A DNA stretch of 64,000 nucleotides from assembly GCA_030447385.1 (NCBI GenBank), contig JAUJOY010000002.1, positions 308,224-372,223 on the forward strand, written 5' to 3'. Positions 34,230 through 44,335 of the stretch are shown piece after piece. The position numbers and the translations under genes are program-made. Below the pieces are notes generated by a model. The model ran no database searches. It saw only the letters and a program-made list of their open reading frames with translations, and had not been told where the DNA came from. This DNA is from Mycobacteriales bacterium. Its GTDB lineage: Bacteria; Actinomycetota; Actinomycetes; Mycobacteriales; SCTD01. Positions within the stretch are counted from its first letter, which is position 1. Every line of letters starts with the position of its first letter.

Positions 34230-34460
34230 CTGGTCCTCCAGAGCCGGGACGGCGTGCTCCCTGTCAAGTCTGACATCCGGTTTCGGGCGCCGCGACAGAA
34301 GGACAGCGGCGAAGCGGAGCGCTGGACCTGTCCCGGGTCCGACGAGCGGACGGCGCAGCCGGTTCCCGCAGGATGGTGCACAGCAGCGGCCCCACTTCAC
34401 CCCACAGGCTCTGACCTGCGGAGCCACCGGGTTCTGGGCGTGCTGGGGGGCCAGATCTCG

Positions 34461-34488
34461 TTGACCGGGGAGGAAAGTGGGGTACGGT
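34461..34488 (+). promoter_or_regulatory. Promoter of the dcw cluster (mraZ)
   Basis: TTGACC at 34461-34466 and TACGGT at 34483-34488 are separated by 16 bp, a good housekeeping-sigma promoter about 65 bp upstream of the mraZ RBS. The rest of the 327-bp moxR-mraZ gap holds a minus-strand TTGACA at 34262-34267 without a convincing -10. Confidence 0.7.
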
Positions 34489-34512
34489 GGGAGAGCAGGG
34501 AGCGACGAGGGA
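34478..34512 (+). promoter_or_regulatory. Putative MraZ-binding repeats
   Basis: TGGGG (34478) and TGGGA (34488) are exact TGGGN boxes with 5-bp spacing, followed by imperfect AGGGA at 34497 and 34508. MraZ is known to bind TGGGN direct repeats in its own promoter. The boxes overlap the -10, so autorepression is likely. Confidence 0.65.
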
Positions 34513-34556
34513 GGTTCGGCCTCGCCCGCGGCTGCACCGAGCCAGAAGGAGGGGCT

Positions 34557-34973
34557 GTGTTCCTCGGCACCCACTCCCTGCGGCTCGACGAGAAGGGCCG
34601 GTTGATCCTGCCGGCCCGGTTCCGCGACCAGCTGGCGGGAGGCGTGGTGATCACCAAGGGCCAGGAGAACTGCCTGTTCGTCTACACCGCCGAGGCCTTC
34701 GCCGCCCGGGCCGGACAGCAGGCCGAGCCGACGACCAAGGCAGAGCGCGACTACCAGCGCATCCTGTTCGCGAGCGCCTTCGACGAGACACCGGACAAGA
34801 CCGGCCGGGTGACCGTCCCGCCGGCGCTTCGGGCCTACGCCGGGTTGACGCGCGACTGCGTGGTCATCGGCACCAACGGCCGGCTCGAGATCTGGGACAC
34901 CGCGACCTGGCGGGCCTACGAGGCCGCGCAGGAGCCCGCGTTCGCCGAGCGGGAGGGGGTGCCCGAGTCCTGA
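34557..34973 (+). CDS. mraZ: Transcriptional regulator MraZ
   Basis: The 138-aa protein has the tandem SpoVT-AbrB-like domains of Mra[24 protein letters not shown] in the first and [18 protein letters not shown] in the second. It forms ring-shaped oligomers that bind the dcw promoter (family knowledge). The GTG start is preceded by gaaggaggggct, a strong RBS; the track ORF extends 164 codons upstream without coding support. It is the first gene of the division and cell-wall cluster. Confidence 0.93.
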   Translation: MFLGTHSLRLDEKGRLILPARFRDQLAGGVVITKGQENCLFVYTAEAFAARAGQQAEPTTKAERDYQRILFASAFDETPDKTGRVTVPPALRAYAGLTRDCVVIGTNGRLEIWDTATWRAYEAAQEPAFAEREGVPES

Positions 34974-35146
34974 CCTGCTGTGGGGCCTGACCGCACACGC
35001 GATCCCGGCCTGCCGCGAGGCCTCCTCCCGCCCCCCTCCTGGCGCACCTTCCCCGGTGCCAGGCGGGTGGCGGGCGGGGACCTGGCGGCAGGGCCTCCCG
35101 CTCCGGTCGCGCCACCTCACATGGGCACAGACTGCACGCCGCACAT

Positions 35147-35172
35147 CCCGCCGGGTCCGCGAGCCCGGCGGG
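35147..35172 (+). terminator. Perfect GC hairpin between mraZ and the next gene
   Basis: CCCGCCGGG, an 8-nt loop, then CCCGGCGGG form a perfect 9-bp stem. There is no U-tract, so it may be a processing site, attenuator or weak terminator rather than a classic terminator. It lies in the 223-bp mraZ to small-membrane-protein gap. Confidence 0.5.
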
Positions 35173-35196
35173 CCGCACCGGTCGAGAGGCACCACG

Positions 35197-35454
35197 ATGA
35201 CGCCCAGCGCGACCCCGCCCAGCGTGACTGCGCCCGACCCGGCTGCGCCCGACCCGGCTGCGCCAGGCCCGGCCTCCTCCGGGCGATCCGGGTCCCCGAC
35301 CCCGGCAGCCGACGGGGCCACCGCCACCGCGGGCAGGGCTTCCGGCAACCTGGGCGCGGAGCTGCGGGAGAGCCTGCTGCTGCTGCTGTTCGCGGCCGGC
35401 ACCACGCTCGGGCTCACCACGGCGGCGCAGGCGGCGCTGGCCGCGCTGGTCTGA
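35197..35454 (+). CDS. Small membrane protein between mraZ and rsmH
   Basis: The 85-aa product has a Pro/Ala/Thr-rich N-terminal half with [15 protein letters not shown] repeats and one C-terminal membrane helix ([29 protein letters not shown]). ATG 35197 has a gagagg RBS, and the stop overlaps the rsmH ATG (TGATG), which argues that it is translated. I do not recognise a family; a single-pass membrane protein of the division cluster is the most that can be said. Confidence 0.6.
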   Translation: MTPSATPPSVTAPDPAAPDPAAPGPASSGRSGSPTPAADGATATAGRASGNLGAELRESLLLLLFAAGTTLGLTTAAQAALAALV

Positions 35455-36413
35455 TGGAGGAGCCCCGGCCGGACCACGTCCCGGTCCTGCGCGAGCGGTG
35501 CGTCGCTCTGCTGGCCCCGGCGCTGAGCGCGCCCGGCGCCGTGGTCGTGGACTGCACCCTCGGGATGGGCGGGCACGCCGAGGCGCTGCTGGAGGCGGTT
35601 CCCGGATGCCGGCTGGTGGGGATCGACCGCGACTCCGAGGCGCTGCTGCGAAGCGGGAAGCGGCTCGCGCGCTACGAGGGCCGCACGTCCCTGGTCCACG
35701 CGGTGTACGACCGGCTGCCCCAGGTCCTGGCCGAGCTCGGGCTCGACTGCGTGCACGGCATCCTGTTCGACCTCGGGGTCAGCTCCCTGCAGCTGGACGA
35801 GGCAGCGCGGGGCTTCGCCTACGCGGTGAAGGCCCCGCTGGACATGCGGATGGACCCGACGCGGGGGACGACCGCCGCGGAGGTGGTCAACGACTACGAC
35901 GGCCGTTCCCTGGTCCGGATCCTGCGGGAGTACGGCGAGGAGCGGTTCGCGCCGCGGATCGCCGACGCCATCGTCCGCGCCCGTTCGCAGGCGCCGATCA
36001 CCGACACCGCGCGCCTGGCCGAGCTGGTCCGCAGCGCCATACCGGCAGCCACGCGACGAACCGGCGGCCACCCTGCGAAACGGACATTCCAGGCGCTCCG
36101 GATAGAAGTCAACGACGAACTCGGCGTGTTGCGCGCCGCTATCCCGGCTGCACTCGACAGCCTGTGCGTGGGCGGCCGGCTGGTCGTCCTGTCCTACCAG
36201 TCGCTCGAGGACAAGATCGTGAAGTCCGTGCTCGTCGCCCGCTCCACCTCGCCTGTCCCGGTGGACCTCCCGTTCGTGCCCGAGGGGGCGGTCGCGGAGC
36301 TCCGGCTGCTCCTGCCGGGAGCCCAGAAGGCCTCTGCAGGCGAAATCGCCGCGAACCCGCGGGCCGCCTCCGTGCGGCTGCGCGCGGTCGAGAAGGTCCG
36401 GGTGGCCGCATGA
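35454..36413 (+). CDS. rsmH: 16S rRNA (cytosine-1402-N4)-methyltransferase
   Basis: This 319-aa SAM enzyme (MraW) methylates C1402 of 16S rRNA. Motifs include [10 protein letters not shown] at the start, [15 protein letters not shown] (SAM loop), [35 protein letters not shown] and the C-terminal [18 protein letters not shown] 35454 overlaps the preceding stop and its own stop overlaps ftsL (ATGA), so translation is coupled along the operon. Confidence 0.95.
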   Translation: MEEPRPDHVPVLRERCVALLAPALSAPGAVVVDCTLGMGGHAEALLEAVPGCRLVGIDRDSEALLRSGKRLARYEGRTSLVHAVYDRLPQVLAELGLDCVHGILFDLGVSSLQLDEAARGFAYAVKAPLDMRMDPTRGTTAAEVVNDYDGRSLVRILREYGEERFAPRIADAIVRARSQAPITDTARLAELVRSAIPAATRRTGGHPAKRTFQALRIEVNDELGVLRAAIPAALDSLCVGGRLVVLSYQSLEDKIVKSVLVARSTSPVPVDLPFVPEGAVAELRLLLPGAQKASAGEIAANPRAASVRLRAVEKVRVAA

Positions 36414-36862
36414 GCGCCGCGGTGGACGTGCTCAGCCCGGCTCCGGCCCCGCCCCGCCGCAGGAAGGACGCGGCGGGCCCGCCGCGATGGCGGGCGCCCC
36501 TCGCGCTGGTTCCGCTCGAGAGCGACAGCTCGGGGCGCGCGCCGTTTCTCGCCGCGGTGGTCTCGCTGCTGGTGGGCGGGCTGCTCGGCCTGCTGGTGCT
36601 CAACACCGTGCTGGCGAGGGATGCCTTCGCGTTGCACAGCCTCAAGGTCGAGGACCGCGTGCTGACCGACCGGGAGCAGGGGCTGCAGCGCGAGGTGGAG
36701 GCGCTGCGCTCGCCGCAGAGCCTGGCCGCGCGGGCCACGCAGATGGGCATGATCTCGGCCGGTCCGCCGGCGTTCCTGCGCCTGGCCGACGGCACCGTGC
36801 TCGGCACGCCCGTCGCCGGTGGCGAGCCCATCCCCGCTGTTCCCCGGGTCCGCAAGCGGTGA
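36410..36862 (+). CDS. ftsL: Cell division protein FtsL
   Basis: The 150-aa bitopic protein has a basic Pro/Arg-rich cytoplasmic N-terminus, one transmembrane helix ([24 protein letters not shown]) and a periplasmic-side coiled coil ([22 protein letters not shown]), with [10 protein letters not shown] typical of actinobacterial FtsL. Assignment rests on topology and position between rsmH and ftsI. It would join FtsQ and FtsB in the divisome. Both ends overlap neighbours. Confidence 0.85.
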   Translation: MSAAVDVLSPAPAPPRRRKDAAGPPRWRAPLALVPLESDSSGRAPFLAAVVSLLVGGLLGLLVLNTVLARDAFALHSLKVEDRVLTDREQGLQREVEALRSPQSLAARATQMGMISAGPPAFLRLADGTVLGTPVAGGEPIPAVPRVRKR

Positions 36863-38922
36863 CCCCTCCGCAGCAGCCGCCCGCGCGTACGGCGTCCGCC
36901 CGGCCCTCCTCGCGCCCAGCTGTGCGCGGGGAGGGGAGCGCGCGGGCGTCGTCGCGTCGCGGTACGCCCGCCCAGCCCTCCGGACGGCAGCCGGCGGGCC
37001 GCCCGCTCCCCTCCCGGGCGTCCGCGCCACCCCCGTCCCGGTCGAGCACGCGTGGGCTCTCGGGTCGTCCGGCGCCGTCGGCCCCGACCCGCCGCACCTC
37101 GGTCCGCAGCCCCGCCTCTCCGGCGCCTCTCGACCCCTTCCGCCACTCGGGGCGGCGGGTGCGGGGCGGCCTGCTCGTCGTGCTCGTCCTGCTCTCCCTC
37201 ATCGGCGGCCGGCTCGTCTGGCTGCAGGGCTTCCAGGCCGACGCCTACGCCGCGGAGGCGGTCGAGCAGCGCCTGAGCACCAAGACGCTCACCGCGCCGC
37301 GAGGCACGGTGAGCGACCGCTCGGGCCAGTCCCTGGCGCTGTCCGTGGACGCGCGGGCGGTCTTCGGGGAGCCGCGGATCATCGCGAAGGCCACCTGCGG
37401 TCCGGACAGGCGCGCGAAGCCGTGCGACCCCGCCTCCATCGCGGCGGCGGTCGCCCCGGTCCTCGGCCTGCCGGTCGCGGAGATCTCGGAGAAGCTCGGC
37501 CGGCCAGGACCGGACGGGGCCTGCGACAAGGCCACCCCGCTGGGCTGCACCGGCTTCGTCTACCTCGCCCGAGGCCTGGACCCGGAGATCTCGAACCGGA
37601 TCCGCGAGCTCAACCTCGTCGGCGTCGGCACCATCGCCGAGCCCCGGCGGGTGCATCCCGGGCAGGACCTCGCGGCCAACGTCGTCGGCTTCACCACCGT
37701 GGAGGGCAAGGGAGCCGCCGGCATCGAGCTGCAGCTCGACGAGGTGCTGAGCGGCACCGACGGCAGGACGACGGCCCAGGTCGACGGGGCCGGGCGCATC
37801 ATCCCGACCGGAGCCACCCAGAAGGTGGAGCCGCGGCCCGGCCGCGACGTGCAGCTCACCTTGGACCGGGACCTGCAGTGGTACGCGCAGAAGGCCCTGT
37901 CCGACACCCTCGCCTCCGCCGACGCCGAGAGCGGCAGCGCGACGGTCCTCGACGTGCAGACCGGCGAGATCCTGGCCCTGGCCTCCGTGCCGACCTTCAA
38001 CGCCGACGACCCGGGCGCCGCCGATGCGGCGCTGCGCGGCAACCGGGCCATCAGCGACGTGTTCGAGCCGGGCAGCATCGGCAAGGTGGTCGCGGCGGCT
38101 GCGGCGCTCGAGTCGGGCGTGCTCACCCCCGACAGCGTGCTGTCGGTCCCGGACAACATCCAGATCTCCAACAAGCGCTTCAGCGACTCGCACTCCCACC
38201 CGGTGGAGCGGATGACCTTCACCGGCGTCCTGGTGGAGTCGAGCAACGTCGGGACGATCATGGCGGCCCAGAAGGCCGGCGGCCCCAAGCTGTTCGAGAT
38301 GCTGCAGCGCTTCGGCATCGGGCAGCGGACCGGGCTCGGGCTGCCGGGGGAGAGCCCGGGCATCCTGCGTGACCAGAAGGTATGGGCCGGCACCGACTAC
38401 GGCACGCACCCGATCGGCCAGGGCTACTCCGTCAACGGCGTGCAGATGGCGTCGGTCTACGCGTCGGTCGCCAACGACGGCGTACGGGTCACCCCGACGA
38501 TCCTCAAGGCGACCACCGACGCCACCGGCACGGTGGTCCCCGCGCCGCCGCCCCCGAGGACCCGAGTGCTCTCACCGGAGGTCGCCGGCCAGCTGCGGGG
38601 CATGCTCGAGGGCGTGACGAACGACGGCGGCACTGCGGTCACCGCGGCCATCCCCGGCTACCGCGTGGCGGGCAAGACCGGCACCGCCCAGCGCGTGGTG
38701 GACGGCCGCTACGACGGCAGCTACACCGCCAGCTTCGTCGGCTTCGCCCCCGCCGACGCGCCTCGGCTCGCGATCTCGGTGTCCATCCAAGCGCCGAAGA
38801 ACGGCTACTACGGCGGGGCCGTGGCCGGTCCGGTCTTCCGCGACATCATGAGCTTCGCCCTGCGCAGCATGCGCATCCCACCGACAGGCGCAGCGAGCCC
38901 GCTGCTGCGTCTGCGGGGCTAG
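36859..38922 (+). CDS. ftsI: Septal penicillin-binding protein 3 (FtsI)
   Basis: This 687-aa class B transpeptidase crosslinks septal peptidoglycan. It has a long Arg/Pro/Ser-rich cytoplasmic tail (about 95 residues), one membrane helix (LLVVLVLLSLIGGRLVWL), a dimerisation domain and the transpeptidase domain with SIGK in FEPGSIGKVV, SSN in VESSNVG and KTG in AGKTGTA. The GTG overlaps the ftsL stop. The track ORF's first 124 codons are the ftsL region in another frame. A pair of cysteines (TCGPDRR and GACDKATPLGC) in the dimerisation domain could form disulfides. Confidence 0.94.
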   Translation: MTPPQQPPARTASARPSSRPAVRGEGSARASSRRGTPAQPSGRQPAGRPLPSRASAPPPSRSSTRGLSGRPAPSAPTRRTSVRSPASPAPLDPFRHSGRRVRGGLLVVLVLLSLIGGRLVWLQGFQADAYAAEAVEQRLSTKTLTAPRGTVSDRSGQSLALSVDARAVFGEPRIIAKATCGPDRRAKPCDPASIAAAVAPVLGLPVAEISEKLGRPGPDGACDKATPLGCTGFVYLARGLDPEISNRIRELNLVGVGTIAEPRRVHPGQDLAANVVGFTTVEGKGAAGIELQLDEVLSGTDGRTTAQVDGAGRIIPTGATQKVEPRPGRDVQLTLDRDLQWYAQKALSDTLASADAESGSATVLDVQTGEILALASVPTFNADDPGAADAALRGNRAISDVFEPGSIGKVVAAAAALESGVLTPDSVLSVPDNIQISNKRFSDSHSHPVERMTFTGVLVESSNVGTIMAAQKAGGPKLFEMLQRFGIGQRTGLGLPGESPGILRDQKVWAGTDYGTHPIGQGYSVNGVQMASVYASVANDGVRVTPTILKATTDATGTVVPAPPPPRTRVLSPEVAGQLRGMLEGVTNDGGTAVTAAIPGYRVAGKTGTAQRVVDGRYDGSYTASFVGFAPADAPRLAISVSIQAPKNGYYGGAVAGPVFRDIMSFALRSMRIPPTGAASPLLRLRG

Positions 38923-38936
38923 CGACGCGACCCTCC

Positions 38937-40400
38937 TTGCGACCCACGTCCCCGGCAGCCCGGCCGCTGGCCGCGCTGCTCGACCAGCTTCCGGTCCTGC
39001 GCGCCGACCGGCCGGTGGGGGAGGCGGTGGTGACCGGCTGCACGCTGGACTCGCGGTCCGTGCTGCCCGGCGACCTCTACGCCGCCCTGCCCGGCGCCCG
39101 GGCGCACGGGGCCGAGTTCGCCGGCCAGGCTGCCGGGGCGCGCGCCGCGGCGCTGCTCACCGACCCGGCCCGGGCGGCGGACCTGGCTGCCCTCGGCCTT
39201 CCCGTGCTCGTGGCGGACGACCCGCGGGCGGTGCTCGGGCAGGTCGCGAGGTGGGTCTACGGCGACCCAGGCGCGGCGATGCTCCTGTTCGCGATCACCG
39301 GTACCAACGGCAAGACCACGACGGCCTTCCTCCTGGAGGCGGGTCTGCGCGCTGCCGGTCACCGCACCGGCCTGCTCGGGACCGTCCTCACCCGGATCGG
39401 CGAGGAGGTGGTCCCGAGCGTGCGGACCACGCCGGAGGCGCCGGAGCTGCAGGCGCTGCTCGCGGCCATGCGCGAGCGCGCCACCACGGCCGTCGCGATG
39501 GAGGTCAGCAGCCACGCGTTGTCGCTCGGCCGGGTGGACGGCGTGCTGTTCGACGTGGCCGCCTTCACCAACCTGAGCCAGGACCACCTCGACTTCCACG
39601 CCTCGATGGCCGACTACGAGGCCGCCAAGGCGTCGCTGTTCACCCCGGCGCGCGCGCGTACGGCGGTCGTCAACACCGACGACCCCGCCGGGCGGCGGAT
39701 CGCGAGGAGCACCCGGCTGCCGCTCACGACCTACGGCGAGGACGCGGACTGGCAGGCCCGCGAGGTGGACCTGCGCCCCGAGGGGAGCACCTTCCGCCTG
39801 AGCGGTCCCGGCGTCGACCTGCGTACGTCCCTGCGGCTGGCGGGGGCGTTCAACGTGGCCAACGCCGTGGCCGCCGCCGCCTCCCTGGCTGCCGCAGGGG
39901 TGCCCGTGCCGCAGGCCGTCGCGGGCATGGCCGAGCTCGAGGGGGTTCCGGGACGGATGGAGCGGGTCGACGCCGGCCAGCCCTTCCTGGCCCTCGTCGA
40001 CTACGCCCACACCCCCGAAGCGGTCCGCCGGCTGCTGGCGGCGGTGCGGGCGGTCACCCCCGGCCGGGTGATCCTGGTCCTCGGCGCGGGCGGCAACCGC
40101 GACGCCTCCAAGCGTCCCCTCATGGGTGCGGCCGCCAGTGGCGCCGACCTCGTGGTGCTCACCAGCGACAACCCGCGCGATGAGGACCCGGAGGCGATCC
40201 TCGCCGCGCTGGCCGCCGGCGCTCCGGGGGCCGTGCTCGAGGCGGACCGCCGGGCCGCCATCGCCCTCGCCGTGCAGGCGGCCCGGGCAGGGGATGCTGT
40301 GGTGGTGGCAGGCAAGGGGCACGAGACGGGGCAGGAGGTGGCCGGGCGGGTGACGCCGTTCGACGACCGCCAGGTCCTGCGGACGCTGCTCAGCACGTGA
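38937..40400 (+). CDS. murE: UDP-MurNAc-tripeptide synthetase (meso-DAP adding)
   Basis: This 487-aa Mur ligase adds the third residue to the peptidoglycan stem. It has the ATP loop [29 protein letters not shown] and GAGGNRD, plus DNPRDEDP, where the Arg of DNPR indicates meso-diaminopimelate specificity. There is no ATG or GTG after the ftsI stop and before conserved sequence; the only standard option is TTG 38937, without a clear RBS and 14 bp beyond ftsI. The neighbouring murF overlaps its stop. Confidence 0.93.
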   Translation: MRPTSPAARPLAALLDQLPVLRADRPVGEAVVTGCTLDSRSVLPGDLYAALPGARAHGAEFAGQAAGARAAALLTDPARAADLAALGLPVLVADDPRAVLGQVARWVYGDPGAAMLLFAITGTNGKTTTAFLLEAGLRAAGHRTGLLGTVLTRIGEEVVPSVRTTPEAPELQALLAAMRERATTAVAMEVSSHALSLGRVDGVLFDVAAFTNLSQDHLDFHASMADYEAAKASLFTPARARTAVVNTDDPAGRRIARSTRLPLTTYGEDADWQAREVDLRPEGSTFRLSGPGVDLRTSLRLAGAFNVANAVAAAASLAAAGVPVPQAVAGMAELEGVPGRMERVDAGQPFLALVDYAHTPEAVRRLLAAVRAVTPGRVILVLGAGGNRDASKRPLMGAAASGADLVVLTSDNPRDEDPEAILAALAAGAPGAVLEADRRAAIALAVQAARAGDAVVVAGKGHETGQEVAGRVTPFDDRQVLRTLLST

Positions 40401-41803
40401 TCCCCACGCCTGTCGCGGACGTCGCGCGCATCACCGGGGCCCGGCTCGTGGGCGGCCGGCCGGGGCCCGACCCGGTGAGCTCCGTCGAGGTGGACAGCCG
40501 GCTGGCGCGGCCGGGCACCCTGTTCGTGGCGCTGCCCGGCGAGCGCAGCGACGGCCACGACCACGCCGCCGGCGCCGTCGCCGCGGGAGCCGTCGCGGTG
40601 CTGGCTGCCCGACCGGTCGACGGCGTCGCGTGCCTGGTGGTCGCCGACCCGCTGGCGGCGATGCAGGCGCTGGCCAGCGACCGCTACGCGCTGCCTCCCG
40701 AGCCGCTCACCTTCGGCATCACCGGCAGCAGCGGGAAGACCTCGACCAAGGACCTGCTCGCCCAGGTCCTCGCCGGCTTCGGTCCGACACTCGCGCCCCA
40801 GGGGTCGTTCAACAACGAGATCGGGCTCCCGCTGACCGCGCTGCGCCGAGAGCCGGACACGACGTACGCCGCCCTGGAGTACAGCGCCCGCGGGGTCGGC
40901 CACATCGCCTTCCTGTGCGGACTCGTGTCGCCGCACGTGGCGATCGTGCTCAACGTGGGCTCCGCACACCTCGGCGAGTTCGGCAGCCGGGAGGGCATCG
41001 CGCGAGCCAAGGGCGAGCTGGTGGAGGCCGCCCGGCAGCGGGTCGTGCTCAACGCCGACGACCCCTTGGTGCTGGGCATGCGGGAGCGGACCGGACGCCC
41101 CGTCGTGACCTACGGCCTGTCGCGGGATGCCGACGTCTGCGCCTGCGAGGTCTCGGTCGACGAGCGTGGCCGGGCGTCGTTCACGGTGCGCGGCGAGCAG
41201 GTGCGGCTCCAGCTGACCGGGGAGCACCACGTGCACAACGCGCTCGCCGTCCTCGCCGGGGTGCTCGGGACGGTGACCGACGACGTGACGCGGGTGGCCG
41301 AGCTGCTGTCGGCCGCGCGGCCGGTGAGCCGATGGCGCATGGAGGTGACCGACCGGCCGGACGGCGTGACCATCGTCAACGACGCCTACAACGCCAACCC
41401 CGAGTCGATGCGGGCAGCGCTGAAGACGCTGGCGGTGATGGGCGAGGGCAAGCGGCGCCGGACGGTGGCCGTGCTCGGGACGATGGCCGAGCTGGGGCAG
41501 GACGCGCGCGGGGCCCACATGGAGCTGGGCCGCTACGCAGTGCGCCTGGACATCAGCCAGCTCGTCGTGGTCGGCCCCGGTGCGGGCGGCATCCACGCCG
41601 GGGCCGTCCTGGAGGGCTCCTGGGGCGCGGAGTCGAGGCACGTCCCGGACGTCGCGGCCGCGGTCGACCTGCTCCGGGCCGAGCTCGCGCCCGGCGACGT
41701 CGTCCTGGTCAAGGCCTCACGCAGCGTGGGGTTGGAGCGCGTCGCTGCGGCCCTCCTGGACGAGCCCCTGGGAGGATCCGGTCCCATGAGGGCAGCCCCA
41801 TGA
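40397..41803 (+). CDS. murF: UDP-MurNAc-tripeptide D-alanyl-D-alanine ligase
   Basis: This 468-aa Mur ligase adds D-Ala-D-Ala to the stem peptide. Features are [17 protein letters not shown] at the N-terminus, [12 protein letters not shown] (ATP loop), [10 protein letters not shown], and [11 protein letters not shown] in the C-terminal domain. The start GTG overlaps the murE stop; the stop overlaps the ATG of a 27-codon mini-ORF leading into mraY. Confidence 0.95.
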   Translation: MIPTPVADVARITGARLVGGRPGPDPVSSVEVDSRLARPGTLFVALPGERSDGHDHAAGAVAAGAVAVLAARPVDGVACLVVADPLAAMQALASDRYALPPEPLTFGITGSSGKTSTKDLLAQVLAGFGPTLAPQGSFNNEIGLPLTALRREPDTTYAALEYSARGVGHIAFLCGLVSPHVAIVLNVGSAHLGEFGSREGIARAKGELVEAARQRVVLNADDPLVLGMRERTGRPVVTYGLSRDADVCACEVSVDERGRASFTVRGEQVRLQLTGEHHVHNALAVLAGVLGTVTDDVTRVAELLSAARPVSRWRMEVTDRPDGVTIVNDAYNANPESMRAALKTLAVMGEGKRRRTVAVLGTMAELGQDARGAHMELGRYAVRLDISQLVVVGPGAGGIHAGAVLEGSWGAESRHVPDVAAAVDLLRAELAPGDVVLVKASRSVGLERVAAALLDEPLGGSGPMRAAP

Positions 41804-41883
41804 GGCGCACCGCAAGGCCTGTCGAGGCGGTCCGCCCGGATGGGGTGCCGGTGGCGACGCGCCCCGCAGGGTCGCGCCGATGA
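41800..41883 (+). CDS. 27-codon mini-ORF coupling murF to mraY
   Basis: The ORF starts with ATG overlapping the murF stop (ATGA) and ends with TGA overlapping the mraY ATG (ATGA). Its Arg/Pro/Val-rich product opens [16 protein letters not shown]. It fills exactly the gap between the two genes, so ribosomes could pass from murF to mraY without leaving the message. A functional peptide is not excluded, but coupling is the simpler reading. Confidence 0.5.
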   Translation: MRRTARPVEAVRPDGVPVATRPAGSRR

Positions 41884-42965
41884 GGTCGGTGCTGGTCGCG
41901 GCCATGACCTCGCTGCTGGTGGCACTGCTCGGGACCCCCGCAGTGGTCCGGCTGTTCCGCCGCCGCGGCTACGGCCAGGAGATCCGCGAGGACGGCCCGA
42001 GCAGCCACGCCACCAAGCGCGGCACCCCCACCATGGGCGGCGTCGTGATCGTCGCCGCGACGCTGGCCGGCTACGGCATCGCCCACCTGCTCCTGATCAA
42101 CCAGCCCGGCCGCGGCCCGACAGCGAGCGGCCTGCTTGTGCTCGGGCTCATGGTCGGGCTCGGGCTCGTCGGCTTCCTCGACGACTTCATCAAGATCCGC
42201 AAGCAGCGCTCGCTCGGCCTCACCGCCGCGGCGAAGTTCGGCGGCCAGTTCGTCGTGGGCGTGGCCTTCGCGATCGCCGCCCTGCAGTTCCGCAACAACG
42301 CCGGCCTCACCCCGGCCTCGGACAACCTGTCCTTCGTCCGCGACTACGCGGCGGCCAGCCTCGGCGCCATCGGGTTCGTGATCTTCGCCTACCTCGTCAT
42401 CACCGCCACCTCCAACGCGGTCAACCTCACCGACGGCCTGGACGGCCTGGCCGCGGGCTCGTCGATCATGGTCTTCGCGGCCTACGTCGTGATCGGGTTC
42501 TGGCAGTTCCGCAACTCGTGCGTGCTGCAGCCCGAGCTCGTCCAGTGCTACACCGTCCGCGACCCGCTCGACATCGCGCTGGTCGCGGCGGCCGCGATGG
42601 GTGCCTGCTTCGGCTTCCTGTGGTGGAACGCCTCGCCGGCCAAGATCTTCATGGGGGACACCGGCTCGCTCGCGATCGGCGGCGCCTTCGCGGGCATCGC
42701 GATCGTCACGCAGACCGAGCTGCTGCTGATCGTCCTCGGCGGGCTGTTCGTCATCGAGACGGTCTCGGTGATCCTGCAGATCGGGGTGTTCAAGCTCACC
42801 CGCAAGCGGGTGTTCAACATGGCCCCGATCCACCACCACTTCGAGCTCGCCGGCTGGGTGGAGAACACCGTCATCGTCCGGTTCTGGATCATCGCCGGGC
42901 TGGCGGTCGCCTTCGGCCTGGGGGTCTTCTACGCGGAGTACCTGTCCGCCGGCCCGCTGCTGTGA
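41880..42965 (+). CDS. mraY: Phospho-N-acetylmuramoyl-pentapeptide transferase
   Basis: This 361-aa polytopic membrane enzyme makes lipid I from UDP-MurNAc-pentapeptide and undecaprenyl phosphate. Signature motifs are present: [21 protein letters not shown]-type [40 protein letters not shown] and [10 protein letters not shown]. About ten membrane helices are apparent. ATG 41880 overlaps the mini-ORF stop, and the GTGA at the end couples it to murD. Confidence 0.96.
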   Translation: MRSVLVAAMTSLLVALLGTPAVVRLFRRRGYGQEIREDGPSSHATKRGTPTMGGVVIVAATLAGYGIAHLLLINQPGRGPTASGLLVLGLMVGLGLVGFLDDFIKIRKQRSLGLTAAAKFGGQFVVGVAFAIAALQFRNNAGLTPASDNLSFVRDYAAASLGAIGFVIFAYLVITATSNAVNLTDGLDGLAAGSSIMVFAAYVVIGFWQFRNSCVLQPELVQCYTVRDPLDIALVAAAAMGACFGFLWWNASPAKIFMGDTGSLAIGGAFAGIAIVTQTELLLIVLGGLFVIETVSVILQIGVFKLTRKRVFNMAPIHHHFELAGWVENTVIVRFWIIAGLAVAFGLGVFYAEYLSAGPLL

Positions 42966-44335
42966 CCGCCCGCCTTCCTGGGGGGGCGTACGCCGGGATG
43001 CCCGTCCTCGTCGCCGGCGCGGGTGTCAGCGGCGCCGCCGCCGCCCGGGTGCTGCGTGAGCTCGGCGCCCGGGTCACCGTGGTCGAGCGCAACCCGCAGC
43101 AGGCCGAGCCGCTGCGCGAGGAGGGCGTGCGGGTCGTGGCCGACGACGTCCCCCCGCCGGGGACGGCGCTGGTGGTCACCTCGCCGGGCTGGCGGCCCGA
43201 CGCGCCGCTGCTGAGCGCCGCGGCCGCCGCCGGCATCGAGGTGATCGGCGAGGTCGAGCTCGCCTGGCGGCTGCAGGGCCACGCCGCTCCGGCCTGGCTG
43301 GCCGTCACGGGCACCAACGGCAAGACGACGACCGTGCGCATGCTGGCCTCGATCCTCGGTGCCGCCGGGCTGCGCACGGTGGCCACCGGCAACGTCGGGC
43401 TGCCGCTGCTCGACGCGGTGCTCGCGCCAGAGGGCCACGCCGTCCTCGCGGTCGAGCTGTCGAGCTTCCAGCTGCACTGGTCGCGCAGCCTGCGCCCGCA
43501 CAGCGCCGTCGTGCTCAACGTCGCCCCCGACCACCTGGACTGGCACGGCTCCCTGGCCGCCTACACCGCGGACAAGGGGCGCATCTACGCGCCGGGAACG
43601 GTGGCGGTGTTCTCGCGCGAGGACGCGGCCTCGACGCAGCTGGCGGCCGCAGCGGCCACCCGGGTGGGCTGCACGCTGCAGGCCCCCCGAGCGGGCGAGC
43701 TCGGCCGGGTCGACGACCTCCTGGTCGACCGGGCCTTTTCTGACGTCCCTGGCGAGGCGACCGAGCTGGCCGGCCTCGCCGACGTGCCCGTGCCGGGCGC
43801 GCACAACGTCACCAACGCCCTCGCAGCGGCGGCGCTGGCCCGCTCCTACGGCGTCCCGGCAGCGGCGGTACGGGCCGGCCTGCGCTCGTTCGTGCCGGAC
43901 CCGCACCGCAACGCGCTCGTGACGACGACCGCCGCCGGCGTGGCCTGGGTGGATGACAGCAAGGCCACCAACCCCCATGCCGCGGCGGCGAGCATCGCGG
44001 CCTACGACTGCGTGGTCTGGATCGCCGGCGGGCTGCTCAAGGGCGCGGACGTCGACGAGCTCGTCCGGCTGGCCGCCCCGCGACTGCGCGCGGTCGTCCT
44101 GCTCGGCACCGACCGGGCCGCCTTCGTCGATGCGCTGGCCCGACACGCGCCCGAGGTCCCCGTCGTTGAGGTCGATCGGCTGAACACTGGCGCCATGCCT
44201 GACGCCGTCGCGCGCGCCCGCGCGCTCGCCCAACCCGGGGACACCGTGCTCCTTGCGCCGGCCGCCGCGTCGATGGACTGCTTCCGCGACTACCGCGAGC
44301 GGGGCGAGCTGTTCGCCGCGGAGGCGGTCCGATGA
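42962..44335 (+). CDS. murD: UDP-MurNAc-L-alanine D-glutamate ligase
   Basis: This 457-aa Mur ligase adds D-Glu. The N-terminal Rossmann-like domain ([21 protein letters not shown]) precedes the ATP loop [10 protein letters not shown], the carbamoyl-Lys region [13 protein letters not shown], and [12 protein letters not shown]; the C-terminus has [19 protein letters not shown]. The start is GTG 42962, overlapping the mraY stop; the track ORF's upstream part reads mraY in another frame. Confidence 0.95.
   Translation: MTARLPGGAYAGMPVLVAGAGVSGAAAARVLRELGARVTVVERNPQQAEPLREEGVRVVADDVPPPGTALVVTSPGWRPDAPLLSAAAAAGIEVIGEVELAWRLQGHAAPAWLAVTGTNGKTTTVRMLASILGAAGLRTVATGNVGLPLLDAVLAPEGHAVLAVELSSFQLHWSRSLRPHSAVVLNVAPDHLDWHGSLAAYTADKGRIYAPGTVAVFSREDAASTQLAAAAATRVGCTLQAPRAGELGRVDDLLVDRAFSDVPGEATELAGLADVPVPGAHNVTNALAAAALARSYGVPAAAVRAGLRSFVPDPHRNALVTTTAAGVAWVDDSKATNPHAAAASIAAYDCVVWIAGGLLKGADVDELVRLAAPRLRAVVLLGTDRAAFVDALARHAPEVPVVEVDRLNTGAMPDAVARARALAQPGDTVLLAPAAASMDCFRDYRERGELFAAEAVR

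Noticed and set aside
34230-34290. Minus-strand promoter for moxR (TTGACA at 34267-34262)
   Set aside because: The -35 is perfect, but no TAnnnT-like -10 occurs at 16-18 bp, so I did not list it as a promoter.
33213-36071. 952-aa ORF as one protein
   Set aside because: Only the last 338 codons are MoxR; the rest is antisense to mraZ, the small membrane gene and rsmH. The RBS before GTG 34229 fixes the start.
36139-38409. 756-aa minus-strand ORF
   Set aside because: Antisense to rsmH, ftsL and ftsI, no domain.
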